A stretch of 5,632 nt of DNA from Microbacteriaceae bacterium (GTDB lineage Bacteria > Actinomycetota > Actinomycetes > Actinomycetales > Microbacteriaceae), in NCBI GenBank assembly GCA_030725885.1, contig JANRET010000035.1, positions 1 to 5,632 of the forward strand, written 5' to 3'. Below are positions 1 to 5,632 of this stretch, piece after piece (within the stretch, counting starts at the first letter, position 1; every line of letters starts with the position of its first letter). The notes under the pieces were generated by a model. The model was given only the letters and a program-made list of their open reading frames with translations, had not been told where the DNA came from and did no database searches. Made by a program: the position numbers and the translations under genes.

Positions 1-232
1 GAAAATAACCTACGACATGTGAATAAGTTACAGCAGAAAACTGAACGACGGCACCGAGAATTCCCGACGCGAGAAGGATTCCGATGGTTGCCCACACCGC
101 GTAGCTGCCGGCGGAACGAATCACGGGGACCAACCCGATTGTCGTGATGAGCAAAAAGGTGGGCGCCAATTGAGACACCACAAGTTGCATTCGCAACGAT
201 CCCCACGCGGAAACCAGATGTTGTTCGTTCAC
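1..232 (-). CDS. Small membrane protein of unknown function, N-terminal 77 residues (cut by left edge)
   Basis: I do not recognise this protein. Reading the minus strand from a GTG at 232-230 gives 77 codons without a stop, up to the window edge. The protein begins MNEQHLVSAWGSLRMQLVVS. Two hydrophobic segments, roughly residues 17-38 and 43-66, are joined by a short loop (RSAGS), which is a helical-hairpin layout for the inner membrane. The start is chosen because a purine-rich Shine-Dalgarno-like GAAGGG lies about 7 nt upstream of the GTG, and no other in-frame ATG, GTG or TTG lies close upstream. An internal ATG at codon 15 is a weaker alternative. The gene is divergent from the iron-transport operon, with 132 bases between the two starts. 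The iron box in that gap could act on both genes, but this is only a possibility. The open frame, good ribosome site and hydrophobic pattern support a real gene; the function is open. Confidence 0.7.
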   Translation of the reverse strand, partial: MNEQHLVSAWGSLRMQLVVSQLAPTFLLITTIGLVPVIRSAGSYAVWATIGILLASGILGAVVQFSAVTYSHVVGYF

Positions 233-254
233 GGTGCCACCCTTCGTTCCCCCA

Positions 255-260
255 ATGGTA
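255..260 (-). promoter_or_regulatory. Possible -10 element for the left-edge minus-strand gene
   Basis: On the minus strand these bases read TACCAT, matching the actinobacterial TANNNT pattern. Transcription would start around 248, leaving a short leader that still contains the GAAGGG ribosome site before the GTG at 232. No convincing -35 element is visible at the usual spacing, and TANNNT is a low-information motif, so this is tentative. Confidence 0.25.
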
Positions 261-312
261 GAACACGAACGGTCCGCGCGGTTGCTGGTTTTTCCGCATA
301 CTCGAAAGAAGG

Positions 313-331
313 TAAGGTAAGCCTTACCCAA
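313..331 (+). promoter_or_regulatory. DtxR/IdeR-type iron box upstream of the ferric transporter operon
   Basis: The 19 bases TAAGGTAAGCCTTACCCAA match the established IdeR consensus TWAGGTWAGSCTWACCTWA at 18 of 19 positions; the only mismatch is C for T at position 17. The core GGTAAG-C-CTTACC is a perfect 13-bp palindrome. An upstream GGTAAGG also pairs with CCTTACC across a 4-base spacer, so the half-site is partly duplicated. The site lies 33 bases before the ATG of the solute-binding protein gene. DtxR/IdeR proteins are Fe2+-activated repressors of iron-uptake genes in Actinobacteria, so repression in iron-replete cells is expected. The first six bases, TAAGGT, also fit a TANNNT -10 hexamer, so a bound repressor could cover the promoter; that overlap is inference. 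No good -35 was found. Confidence 0.82.
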
Positions 332-364
332 GCTGAAAAAATCGGTCTAGGTAGAAAGAAAAAC

Positions 365-1369
365 ATGAACAAGGTCTGCGCGCGAATTTTCGCCTCCACC
401 GCAATCATCGGCATCCTGGGACTTCTCACCGCCTGTGCCCCCGCAGTCACCGACACAGACACACTGGTGATTTATTCCGGTCGTGATGAGGCGCTCGTCG
501 ATCCCATAATCCGACTCTTTGAAGAAGAAACCGGCGTGAACGTCGATGTCCGTTACGGCGATTCCGCCGAACTCGCCGCGCAACTCAGTGAAGAAGGCGC
601 TGCGACGAAAGCCGACATCTTCTTTGCGCAGGATGCGGGCGCGCTGGGCGCAATCGAATCGGAAGGTTTGTTTCTCGAATTGTCGAGTGCGCTACTGGAT
701 CGCGTTCAGCCCGAGTATCGGTCGGCGAACAGTCGCTGGATCGGTGTAACCGGTCGAGCACGCGTGTTCGTGTACAACCCCGAAATGGTGACGGAACTGC
801 CGACGTCGGTCCTTGAACTGGCGGAACCGCAGTGGGCTGATCGCATCGCGGTCGCTCCCACGAACGCGTCGTTCCAGACGTTCGTGACGGCTCTGCGGGT
901 CATCAACGGTGACGACATTGCCTCCTCCTGGCTATCCAGTATCGCGGATAACGCGCAACGATTCGAGAAAAATAGCCAGATCCTTGATGCGGTCGAAGCG
1001 GGAACTGTCGCGGCCGGACTCATCAACCATTACTACTGGTTTCAGCGTGAAGTCGAAGTTGGTCCGGGCAACATGGTCTCGCGTCTCGCCGCGTTTGCCC
1101 CCGGAGACGCAGGAAACCTCATCAACGTGTCGGGGGTGGGCGTCCTGTCGGACAACCCCCACGCTAACGATTTTGTTAGTTTTCTTGTTCGGGAGGACAT
1201 TCAACGGATTTTTGTCACCGACGTGATGGAATACCCCATGGTCGCGGGGATTGACATCCCCGCCGGTCTCACACCGCTGAGTGAAATTCCCAACCCCGAC
1301 ATTGATTTAGCGAACCTGAACGATTTGAAGGTGACGCTCGAACTTATTCGTGCGAGCGGAATGATTTAG
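365..1369 (+). CDS. fbpA: Ferric-iron ABC transporter, solute-binding lipoprotein (FbpA/FutA-like)
   Basis: This is a periplasmic-binding-protein-fold lipoprotein of 334 aa that would capture Fe3+ at the outer membrane face and deliver it to the permease encoded next. Residues 1-24 are a lipoprotein signal: basic MNKVCAR, a hydrophobic stretch, then the lipobox LTAC, with Cys24 as the lipidation site. The mature domain opens with LVIYSGRDE (34-42). NHYYWF (221-226) carries the paired tyrosines (Y223, Y224) typical of iron ligands in FbpA-type proteins, and EYPM (289-292) is another family hallmark. The ATG at 365 is preferred over an in-frame TTG at 170. The upstream extension would overlap the divergent gene, read through the iron box, and put 65 non-signal residues before the lipobox. 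The ribosome site is modest (AGGT at 349-352). The iron box at 313-331 supports iron as substrate. The symbol follows the neisserial ferric-binding system and is unrelated to mycobacterial fbpA (antigen 85). Metal specificity is inferred from motifs and context. Confidence 0.9.
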   Translation: MNKVCARIFASTAIIGILGLLTACAPAVTDTDTLVIYSGRDEALVDPIIRLFEEETGVNVDVRYGDSAELAAQLSEEGAATKADIFFAQDAGALGAIESEGLFLELSSALLDRVQPEYRSANSRWIGVTGRARVFVYNPEMVTELPTSVLELAEPQWADRIAVAPTNASFQTFVTALRVINGDDIASSWLSSIADNAQRFEKNSQILDAVEAGTVAAGLINHYYWFQREVEVGPGNMVSRLAAFAPGDAGNLINVSGVGVLSDNPHANDFVSFLVREDIQRIFVTDVMEYPMVAGIDIPAGLTPLSEIPNPDIDLANLNDLKVTLELIRASGMI

Positions 1370-1370
1370 C

Positions 1371-2906
1371 GTGTCACCCGTTCGACCGCGCGGCGTGGGG
1401 TCGGTGCTGGTCAAGGCCCTCAGCATTGCGGTGGTTCCCCTGGTCTCGGTGCCGCTCATCTATTTGGTAATTCGTGTGTCTGAGGTCGACCCCGGTGTGG
1501 TCCTGACCGAATTGCTGAGCCCGCGCACAGGTCAGCTCGTGCTGAACACCGTGTCCCTCGTTCTCGCGGTCACCGCCACCGCGCTGACGGTCGGGATATT
1601 GCAGGCCTATGCGGTCGTGAGGGCCGCAATTCCGTTTCGGCGGACTGTGACGATTCTCGCGACGGTTCCACTCGCCGTCCCCTCGTACGTCGCGGCCTAC
1701 GGCTGGCTCGGGGTGGTGCCAGGGTTCAACGGATTCGTCCCCGCGTGGCTGGTTCTCAGTGTGGCAACGACGCCATTGGTTTTCCTCACCGCTAGTGCGG
1801 CTCTGGCGCGAACGTCCCGATCCGTCGATGACGTCGCACAGTCCATCAGCGCATCATCGGTCCGACGCCACATGCTCGTGACCTGGCCGACAATTCGTTC
1901 GTCTGTGTGGAGTTCGGGTTTGCTGGTCGCCTTGTACGTCATCGCCGATTTCGGAGCTGTTTCGCTGCTTCGATACGACACATTCACCCGTGCAATTTTC
2001 AACGCGTATCGCTCAAGTTTCGATCGCTCACTCGCCGCGATTTTGGGTCTGGTGGTGGTGGTACTCACGCTCGTCCTTGTCGTGCTGTATCGACGGGCAT
2101 TGCGACGCGAACAGCCCGGTTCTGTCAACGTCGTGCGACCCAACGCGGTCGTGCTTCGGGGCGGCGGATGGCCGCACGCGGTGGTGATGGCGCTCTGGAC
2201 CGCGGTGGGCGCTGGCGTGCCGTTCGTCAGCGTTTTCGCCTGGGCAATCGCGGGAAACTCAGGCACAGAATTCGAACGACTCGCCCAGTCCACGCTCAAC
2301 TCAGTTGGTTACGGTCTGTCCGCTGCGACCGTCGCCGTCGCCCTCGGAATTGTCATCATCGTGGCGTCCTTGCGCTACCGATTCACGCCGGCCAATGTGG
2401 CGGAGTCGATGTCGTGGCTCATCCACGCCCTACCCGCGTTGGTAGTCGCACTGTCCTTCACGTTCATCGGGATTCGGTTGGTCCCCGACCTGTACCAAAC
2501 CCACGTGTTCGTTGTGCTGGGTCTCGTCGTACTTTTCCTACCGAACGCCATCTCGGCCGTCGAACCCGCCCTCCGGGCAGTCCCTCCCGCCTGGCACGAG
2601 TTGGCTCAGTCCCTGGGCATGAGGCCGTCGACGGAATTCACTCGAGTCACACTCCCGGTCATCACCCCGGGGCTGCTCGCGGGATGGGCGCTCGTCGTCT
2701 TGGTCATCATTCGCGAACTTCCGCTCACTCTGCTGTTGCGCCCGAACGGTGTCGAGACGCTCGCCACGCGATTGTGGACGGAAACGGGTGCGGGTTCTTT
2801 CGCGGCGGCAGCTCCGTACGCCGTTACGCTGGTGGCACTGGCTGGCATCCCCGCTTGGCTGGTTTCACGCGGGTTGGACCCCCAACGAAAAATGGTCGTG
2901 TCATGA
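1371..2906 (+). CDS. fbpB: Ferric-iron ABC transporter permease, two fused membrane domains (FbpB-like)
   Basis: This 511-aa integral membrane protein would form the whole translocation channel of the iron importer, because two permease domains are fused in one chain as in FbpB/SfuB. The first half spans roughly residues 10-245. It has a cytoplasmic ATPase-coupling loop near 152-175 (DDVAQSIS...TWPTI), a divergent EAA motif. The second half spans roughly 268-500 and has a better EAA loop at about 409-433 (HELAQSLGMRPS...LPVITPG). It is followed by RELPLTLLLRPNGVETLATR (448-467), a stretch characteristic of Fe3+-type permeases. About a dozen hydrophobic segments are visible. The linker at 241-268 is basic and hydrophilic. 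The GTG start lies one base after the stop of the binding-protein gene, with a GAGCGGA ribosome-site-like sequence 10 nt upstream inside that gene. The 3' end overlaps the ATPase start, so all three genes are probably one transcript. Length and architecture are normal for the family. Confidence 0.9.
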   Translation: MSPVRPRGVGSVLVKALSIAVVPLVSVPLIYLVIRVSEVDPGVVLTELLSPRTGQLVLNTVSLVLAVTATALTVGILQAYAVVRAAIPFRRTVTILATVPLAVPSYVAAYGWLGVVPGFNGFVPAWLVLSVATTPLVFLTASAALARTSRSVDDVAQSISASSVRRHMLVTWPTIRSSVWSSGLLVALYVIADFGAVSLLRYDTFTRAIFNAYRSSFDRSLAAILGLVVVVLTLVLVVLYRRALRREQPGSVNVVRPNAVVLRGGGWPHAVVMALWTAVGAGVPFVSVFAWAIAGNSGTEFERLAQSTLNSVGYGLSAATVAVALGIVIIVASLRYRFTPANVAESMSWLIHALPALVVALSFTFIGIRLVPDLYQTHVFVVLGLVVLFLPNAISAVEPALRAVPPAWHELAQSLGMRPSTEFTRVTLPVITPGLLAGWALVVLVIIRELPLTLLLRPNGVETLATRLWTETGAGSFAAAAPYAVTLVALAGIPAWLVSRGLDPQRKMVVS

Positions 2907-3937
2907 CAGCGTTTGTCGATGTGGTGAACCTTATGGTCGTGAAGGGCGGGTCCACAATTCTTCATGATGTGTCGTTTGACGTAAACCGCGGGGAATTTCT
3001 CTCGATTCTGGGACCGAGTGGTGTTGGTAAGACAACACTTCTGCGGTGCCTCGCCGGTTTCGAACGCCCCGATTCGGGTTCCATCACGATTGATGGGGAC
3101 GTGGTGTCGTCGGATTCACGATGGGTCCAACCCGCCCGCCGAGGAGTAGGAATTGTTCCGCAAGACGGTGCGCTATTCACCCACATGACCGTCGCGCGCA
3201 ACATCGGGGCTGGACTCACCGACATGCCGTCAGCACCTCGTGCGAAACGCGTCGCTGAGTTGGTGTCGGTCATGCGCCTGGAGGGTTTCGAGAATCGACT
3301 TCCCGCCGAGTTGTCGGGCGGGCAGCAACAGCGGGTCGCCGTCGCTCGTGCGATTGCCCCGTCCCCGCGAGTCGTTTTGCTCGACGAGCCGTTTGCGGCA
3401 CTCGACACCGAACTGCGCACCGAATTGCGCGCCGACGTTCGGGAATTGTTGCGGAAGGAATCGATCACGACGATTCTTGTCACCCACGACCAAGACGAAG
3501 CGCTGTCGCTGTCGGACTCGATCGCGGTGATGAGGGACGGTGCGATTATCCAGACGGGCACACCGGCAGACATTTACGCGCGACCCGCGGATATCGACGT
3601 CGCGCTTTTCCTCGGTGACGCCGTCGTCCTTCCCGGACACGTCCGTGGCGGCAAGGTCGAGACAGAATTGGGCGCCCTGACCCCGTTGAACCGAGTTCGC
3701 GACGGTGATCGTGGCTTTGCCGCGGTCCGACCCGAGAACTTCTATTTGCAGCCCGACCCCACCGGTCAGGCAATCGTGACGGGCCGCCAGTTCTTTGGTC
3801 ACGATGTTTTGGTCACGGTGACCACGCCGGAACGGACGATTACGGCGCGCGCCAGCGGTCCTCTCGCCCCGGAAATCGGGATGAAGCTAACGGTGTGGGT
3901 GCGCGGGCCGGTGAACTTCTACGCTCGTCCCGATTGA
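2903..3937 (+). CDS. fbpC: Ferric-iron ABC transporter ATP-binding protein (FbpC-like)
   Basis: This 344-aa cytoplasmic ATPase powers the importer, presumably as a homodimer docked on the two EAA loops of the fused permease. All ABC motifs are present: Walker A GPSGVGKT (37-44), Q-loop Gln87 (PQDGALF), signature LSGGQQQR (137-144), Walker B VVLLDEP (157-163) with catalytic Glu162, D-loop ALD (166-168) and H-loop His195 (VTHDQDEA). A TOBE-type C-terminal domain covers about 275-340 (RPENFYLQ...GPVNFY), as in the FbpC/PotA/MalK group. The ATG at 2903 overlaps the permease stop as ATGA. There is no clear independent ribosome site, so translation is probably coupled. The same frame stays open far upstream inside the permease gene, but that part reads as arginine-rich shadow sequence and is not part of the protein. 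Family assignment is very secure; iron as substrate rests on the partners and the iron box. Confidence 0.93.
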   Translation: MTAFVDVVNLMVVKGGSTILHDVSFDVNRGEFLSILGPSGVGKTTLLRCLAGFERPDSGSITIDGDVVSSDSRWVQPARRGVGIVPQDGALFTHMTVARNIGAGLTDMPSAPRAKRVAELVSVMRLEGFENRLPAELSGGQQQRVAVARAIAPSPRVVLLDEPFAALDTELRTELRADVRELLRKESITTILVTHDQDEALSLSDSIAVMRDGAIIQTGTPADIYARPADIDVALFLGDAVVLPGHVRGGKVETELGALTPLNRVRDGDRGFAAVRPENFYLQPDPTGQAIVTGRQFFGHDVLVTVTTPERTITARASGPLAPEIGMKLTVWVRGPVNFYARPD

Positions 3938-3977
3938 TGTGCCCGCGAATTCCCTCAGAGTTGACATGGCCTCGCTG

Positions 3978-3983
3978 TATTCT
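3978..3983 (+). promoter_or_regulatory. Probable -10 element for leaderless start at 3991
   Basis: TATTCT fits the TANNNT -10 pattern and ends 7 nt before the GTG at 3991, the spacing expected if transcription starts at the start codon. No Shine-Dalgarno sequence with workable spacing precedes that GTG. A consensus TTGACA lies at 3961-3966, but only 11 nt separate it from this hexamer, too close for a normal -35, so it is probably not the partner. Confidence 0.45.
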
Positions 3984-3990
3984 GGTCAGG

Positions 3991-4827
3991 GTGGACACCT
4001 ACACCCGTCGGAACGTGCGGTCGAGGGCGAGTGTTGCCGCGGCGTTGATTGCCCTTGCGGCCCCCGCGCTCTTTGTTACCCGCGGAATTCCCGTGTTCAT
4101 GGGGATTGGTTATGCCGCCCTCGCCATCGGGTTGATCATCGCGTTCTCCCGCAACCGCGTTCTCGGTCGGGACCTCTCTCTTATCGCAGTGCCACTCTTT
4201 GCAATCAGTTTGATTTCGGTCGATGCCAACCTGGAGTGGGGCAACGTCGCTCTCATGGGTGCCGTGCTCACGCTGTGTGTGGTGTATCCCTATGCGATGA
4301 GCCGTTGGGTTTTCGGCGATCACATCGTTCGGTTCCCGGGTCGACCGGGCGAACCGTGGTCGCGGGCGGAATGGGCCTGGTTGGGTGCTGTTCTCGTGCT
4401 CGGTTACCTGATTTTGCCGGTGTATTTCATCACCTCGGGGAGCTACCAAAACTGGCCGGCGGTCGAAACACCGAGCGAAATCGCCCGCCTGTTCGTGGGC
4501 GTCGGATTCGTCGGCATTTGGGACGAACTCTTCTTCATCTGCATTGTGTTTGCAGTATTGCGCCGCCATTTCCCGTTCTGGGTTGCCAACGGATTGCAGG
4601 CGATTGTTTTCGTGTCGTTCCTGTGGGAACTGGGCTACCGGTCGTGGGGTCCCCTGCTCACCCTGCCGTTCGCTTTGATTCAGGGCTGGATTTTCGAAAA
4701 GAGCCGCTCGGTCTGGTACATCATCACCGTGCATCTATTGTTTGACGTGGTTGTTTTTCTCGTGCTGGTTTATGCCCACCACCCGACCTGGCTGCCGATT
4801 TTCTTCGTGGCGCCACCGGGGGCATAA
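3991..4827 (+). CDS. Polytopic membrane protein resembling the CPBP/ABI intramembrane protease family, with altered catalytic motifs
   Basis: This 278-aa protein has about eight hydrophobic segments. Its C-terminal half follows CPBP-family order. WDELFFI (177-183) sits where EExxxR is expected. FVSFLWELGYR (207-217) sits where FxxxH is expected. A helix ending in EKSRSVWYI follows (236-244), then HLLFD (248-252) in the place of the HxxxN/D motif. Only the third motif is well kept. The first Glu is Asp178, the Arg position is Ile183, and the motif-2 His is absent, with Glu213 close by. CPBP proteins are membrane glutamate-type proteases or scaffolds; if the assignment is right, this one may be inactive or use different residues. 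The start is uncertain. GTG at 3991 is preferred because it fits a leaderless promoter and the sequence before it reads poorly. ATG at 3937 would overlap the ATPase stop and add 18 residues (MCPRIPSELT...). The gene lies 53 nt after the transporter operon and 24 nt before the prenyltransferase. No substrate can be named. Confidence 0.65.
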   Translation: MDTYTRRNVRSRASVAAALIALAAPALFVTRGIPVFMGIGYAALAIGLIIAFSRNRVLGRDLSLIAVPLFAISLISVDANLEWGNVALMGAVLTLCVVYPYAMSRWVFGDHIVRFPGRPGEPWSRAEWAWLGAVLVLGYLILPVYFITSGSYQNWPAVETPSEIARLFVGVGFVGIWDELFFICIVFAVLRRHFPFWVANGLQAIVFVSFLWELGYRSWGPLLTLPFALIQGWIFEKSRSVWYIITVHLLFDVVVFLVLVYAHHPTWLPIFFVAPPGA

Positions 4828-4841
4828 TTTCCGCGGACTGT

Positions 4842-4847
4842 TAGTCT
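4842..4847 (+). promoter_or_regulatory. Probable -10 element for the UbiA-family gene
   Basis: TAGTCT fits TANNNT and lies 4 nt before an ATG (4852) and exactly 7 nt before the following GTG (4855). The 7-nt spacing equals that at the preceding gene. There is no Shine-Dalgarno-like purine run before the start, so leaderless translation is likely. No clear -35 element is visible. Confidence 0.45.
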
Positions 4848-4851
4848 GCCG

Positions 4852-5550
4852 ATGGTGAACAACAAATTGCCTCGTGGTACCCGTCTTCGTGGGTTTATCG
4901 CCGCGACGCATTTCCCGCAGGCACTCGCGATGGTTCTGCTCATGACTATCGCGACCGCATTTTGCGGCGGTTCCTGGTCGAGTATCACCCTGGTGTTTCT
5001 TGCTAGCGCAGCCGGTCAGGCCACGGTGGGTTGGACGAACGATGTGCACGACGCGGAAGCCGATCGTGCCGCCGGACGCGACACGAAACCGACGGTAAGC
5101 GGGGACGTCCGTCCTGACGATCTTCGAGTCCCGATTCTGGTCAGTGCGACGCTGACAATCCCACTGTCATTCATGGCCGCGGGCTGGATCGGAGGGGCGG
5201 CCCATCTCGCCGCCGTCGCCAGTGCGCTGGTGTACAACTTCTTCCTTGCGCGCACGGTGTGGTCGTGGGTTCCGTACGCGGTGTCGTTCGCTCTCATGCC
5301 GGTGTTTATCGCGCAGGCGAGTTCGCCCTCATTGTGGTCAACCCTTCCCGTGACCTTACTCAGTGTTCTGGTTGGGATCACCGCCCACCTTCTCAACGCG
5401 ATTCCCGACATCGACATCGACCGCGAAACCGGTTGGGGCGGGCTCGCGGTGTCGCTCGGCCAACGCCGTTCGATGGCTCTTGCTGCAGTTCTAGTCGTTG
5501 TCGGCGTCGTGTGCTTAGGAGTCCTCATCAACGACCTGTTGACGGGCTAG
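4852..5550 (+). CDS. UbiA-superfamily prenyltransferase, short form
   Basis: This 232-aa membrane enzyme would transfer an isoprenoid chain from a polyprenyl diphosphate to an acceptor. The first Asp-rich motif is NDVHDAEAD (63-71), followed by RAAGRDTKPTVSG, where lysine commonly contacts the diphosphate. The second is DIDIDRET (186-193). Both are expected to bind Mg2+-diphosphate, so the protein looks catalytically competent. Visible membrane segments are roughly 22-40, 42-60, 93-110, 113-131, 138-156, 163-182 and 207-227. That is about seven, where UbiA enzymes usually have nine; only one helix follows the second motif. The acceptor cannot be told from the sequence. It lacks enough similarity to call MenA, and lipid, quinone or pigment roles are all open. 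ATG 4852 is given as start; GTG 4855, one codon later, better fits the 7-nt leaderless spacing. Reading past the TAG gives only 13 more codons, so no obvious frameshift explains the short C-terminus. Confidence 0.85.
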   Translation: MVNNKLPRGTRLRGFIAATHFPQALAMVLLMTIATAFCGGSWSSITLVFLASAAGQATVGWTNDVHDAEADRAAGRDTKPTVSGDVRPDDLRVPILVSATLTIPLSFMAAGWIGGAAHLAAVASALVYNFFLARTVWSWVPYAVSFALMPVFIAQASSPSLWSTLPVTLLSVLVGITAHLLNAIPDIDIDRETGWGGLAVSLGQRRSMALAAVLVVVGVVCLGVLINDLLTG

Positions 5551-5632
5551 ATCGTCACAAGCGGCATCGACTTTGCGCGCGTGACCTAAGGCTTCGTGGG
5601 AGTACGCAGAGTTACTAGCAACTCCAGAAGTT
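5515..5632 (-). CDS. Possible C-terminal end of a convergent gene (cut by right edge)
   Basis: On the minus strand one frame is open from the right edge to a TAA at 5517-5515, giving 38 residues that include SAYSHEALGHARKVDAACDD and end QQVVDEDS. The hydrophilic, alanine-rich, probably helical character looks like a genuine protein tail, but I recognise no family. It would overlap the 3' end of the prenyltransferase gene by 36 bases in convergent orientation. Its third codon positions are poorer in G/C than in the other genes here, which argues against it. A second minus-strand frame gives 14 residues (LLELLVTLRTPTKP) ending at a TAG at 5588-5586 without overlap, and is an alternative. The call depends on sequence beyond the window. 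Confidence 0.35.
   Translation of the reverse strand, partial: TSGVASNSAYSHEALGHARKVDAACDDLARQQVVDEDS

Noticed and set aside
2049..2061. GGT-type triplet repeat
   Set aside because: It simply encodes a short run of valines in a membrane helix of the permease.
1697..2299. 200-codon open frame on the minus strand opposite the permease
   Set aside because: The translation is Thr/Ser/Arg-rich with no recognisable domain, ribosome site or context; it is a by-product of G/C-biased codons in the permease gene.
1907..2902. Long upstream extension of the ATPase reading frame within the permease gene
   Set aside because: The frame is open but the translation is rich in Arg and His with no family pattern, while the permease frame across the same bases has clear membrane helices and EAA motifs. 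The ATPase starts at the ATG at 2903.
2962..3802. Minus-strand open frames opposite the ATPase gene
   Set aside because: They lie wholly opposite a gene with every ABC motif, and their translations are low in hydrophobic structure and show no motifs.
3902..3947. Inverted repeat CGCGGGC/GCCCGCG around the end of the ATPase gene, considered as a terminator
   Set aside because: The arms are only 7 bp, the loop is 32 nt and no T-run follows, so it does not resemble an intrinsic terminator.
3961..3966. Perfect TTGACA considered as a -35 element
   Set aside because: The only -10-like hexamer nearby (3978-3983) is 11 nt away, and nothing TANNNT-like lies at 16-18 nt, so it is probably coincidental.
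3939..4745. Alternative forward frame (268 codons) and a 259-codon minus-strand frame over the CPBP-like gene
   Set aside because: The chosen frame shows regular membrane helices and CPBP-like motif order; the others read as Arg, His and Gly-rich shadow sequence.
5540..5557. TGACG/CGTCA hairpin at the end of the UbiA-family gene
   Set aside because: It has only five base pairs, overlaps the stop codon and has no T-run, so it is too weak to call as a terminator.

Overview
The window is moderately GC-rich DNA with strong G/C preference at third codon positions, tightly packed genes and frequent GTG starts. It carries a near-perfect DtxR/IdeR-type iron box, and two genes appear to be read from leaderless transcripts. 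Together these point to an actinobacterium, possibly a Microbacteriaceae-like member of the Micrococcales. The family-level placement is inference only.

Layout. (1) Positions 1-232 hold the 5' end of a minus-strand gene for a small unidentified membrane protein, cut by the window edge. (2) Positions 233-364 are a divergent intergenic region carrying an 18/19 match to the IdeR iron-box consensus at 313-331. (3) Positions 365-3937 are a compact three-gene plus-strand operon for a ferric-iron ABC importer: a lipoprotein solute-binding protein, a fused two-domain permease and an ATPase. The first junction has a 1-base gap and the second is a 4-base ATGA overlap. (4) Positions 3991-4827 encode a polytopic membrane protein resembling the CPBP (CAAX protease and bacteriocin-processing) family, but most of its catalytic motif residues are replaced. 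(5) Positions 4852-5550 encode a short UbiA-superfamily prenyltransferase with both Asp-rich motifs. (6) Positions 5551-5632 are the right edge, where a minus-strand reading frame may be the C-terminus of a convergent gene.

How the genes fit together. The three transporter genes form a complete FbpABC-type system. The lipoprotein captures Fe3+ outside the membrane, the permease forms the channel, and the ATPase drives import. The iron box upstream of the first gene indicates repression by an Fe2+-loaded DtxR/IdeR regulator when iron is plentiful. The two membrane-protein genes downstream lack clear Shine-Dalgarno sequences. Each has a TANNNT -10-like hexamer ending exactly 7 nt before a GTG, so each probably has its own promoter and is not simply an extension of the iron operon. 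No mobile element, CRISPR array, tRNA, rRNA or phage gene was seen. I found no clearly new multi-gene system. The most unusual item is the CPBP-like protein with altered active-site motifs next to a short UbiA enzyme.
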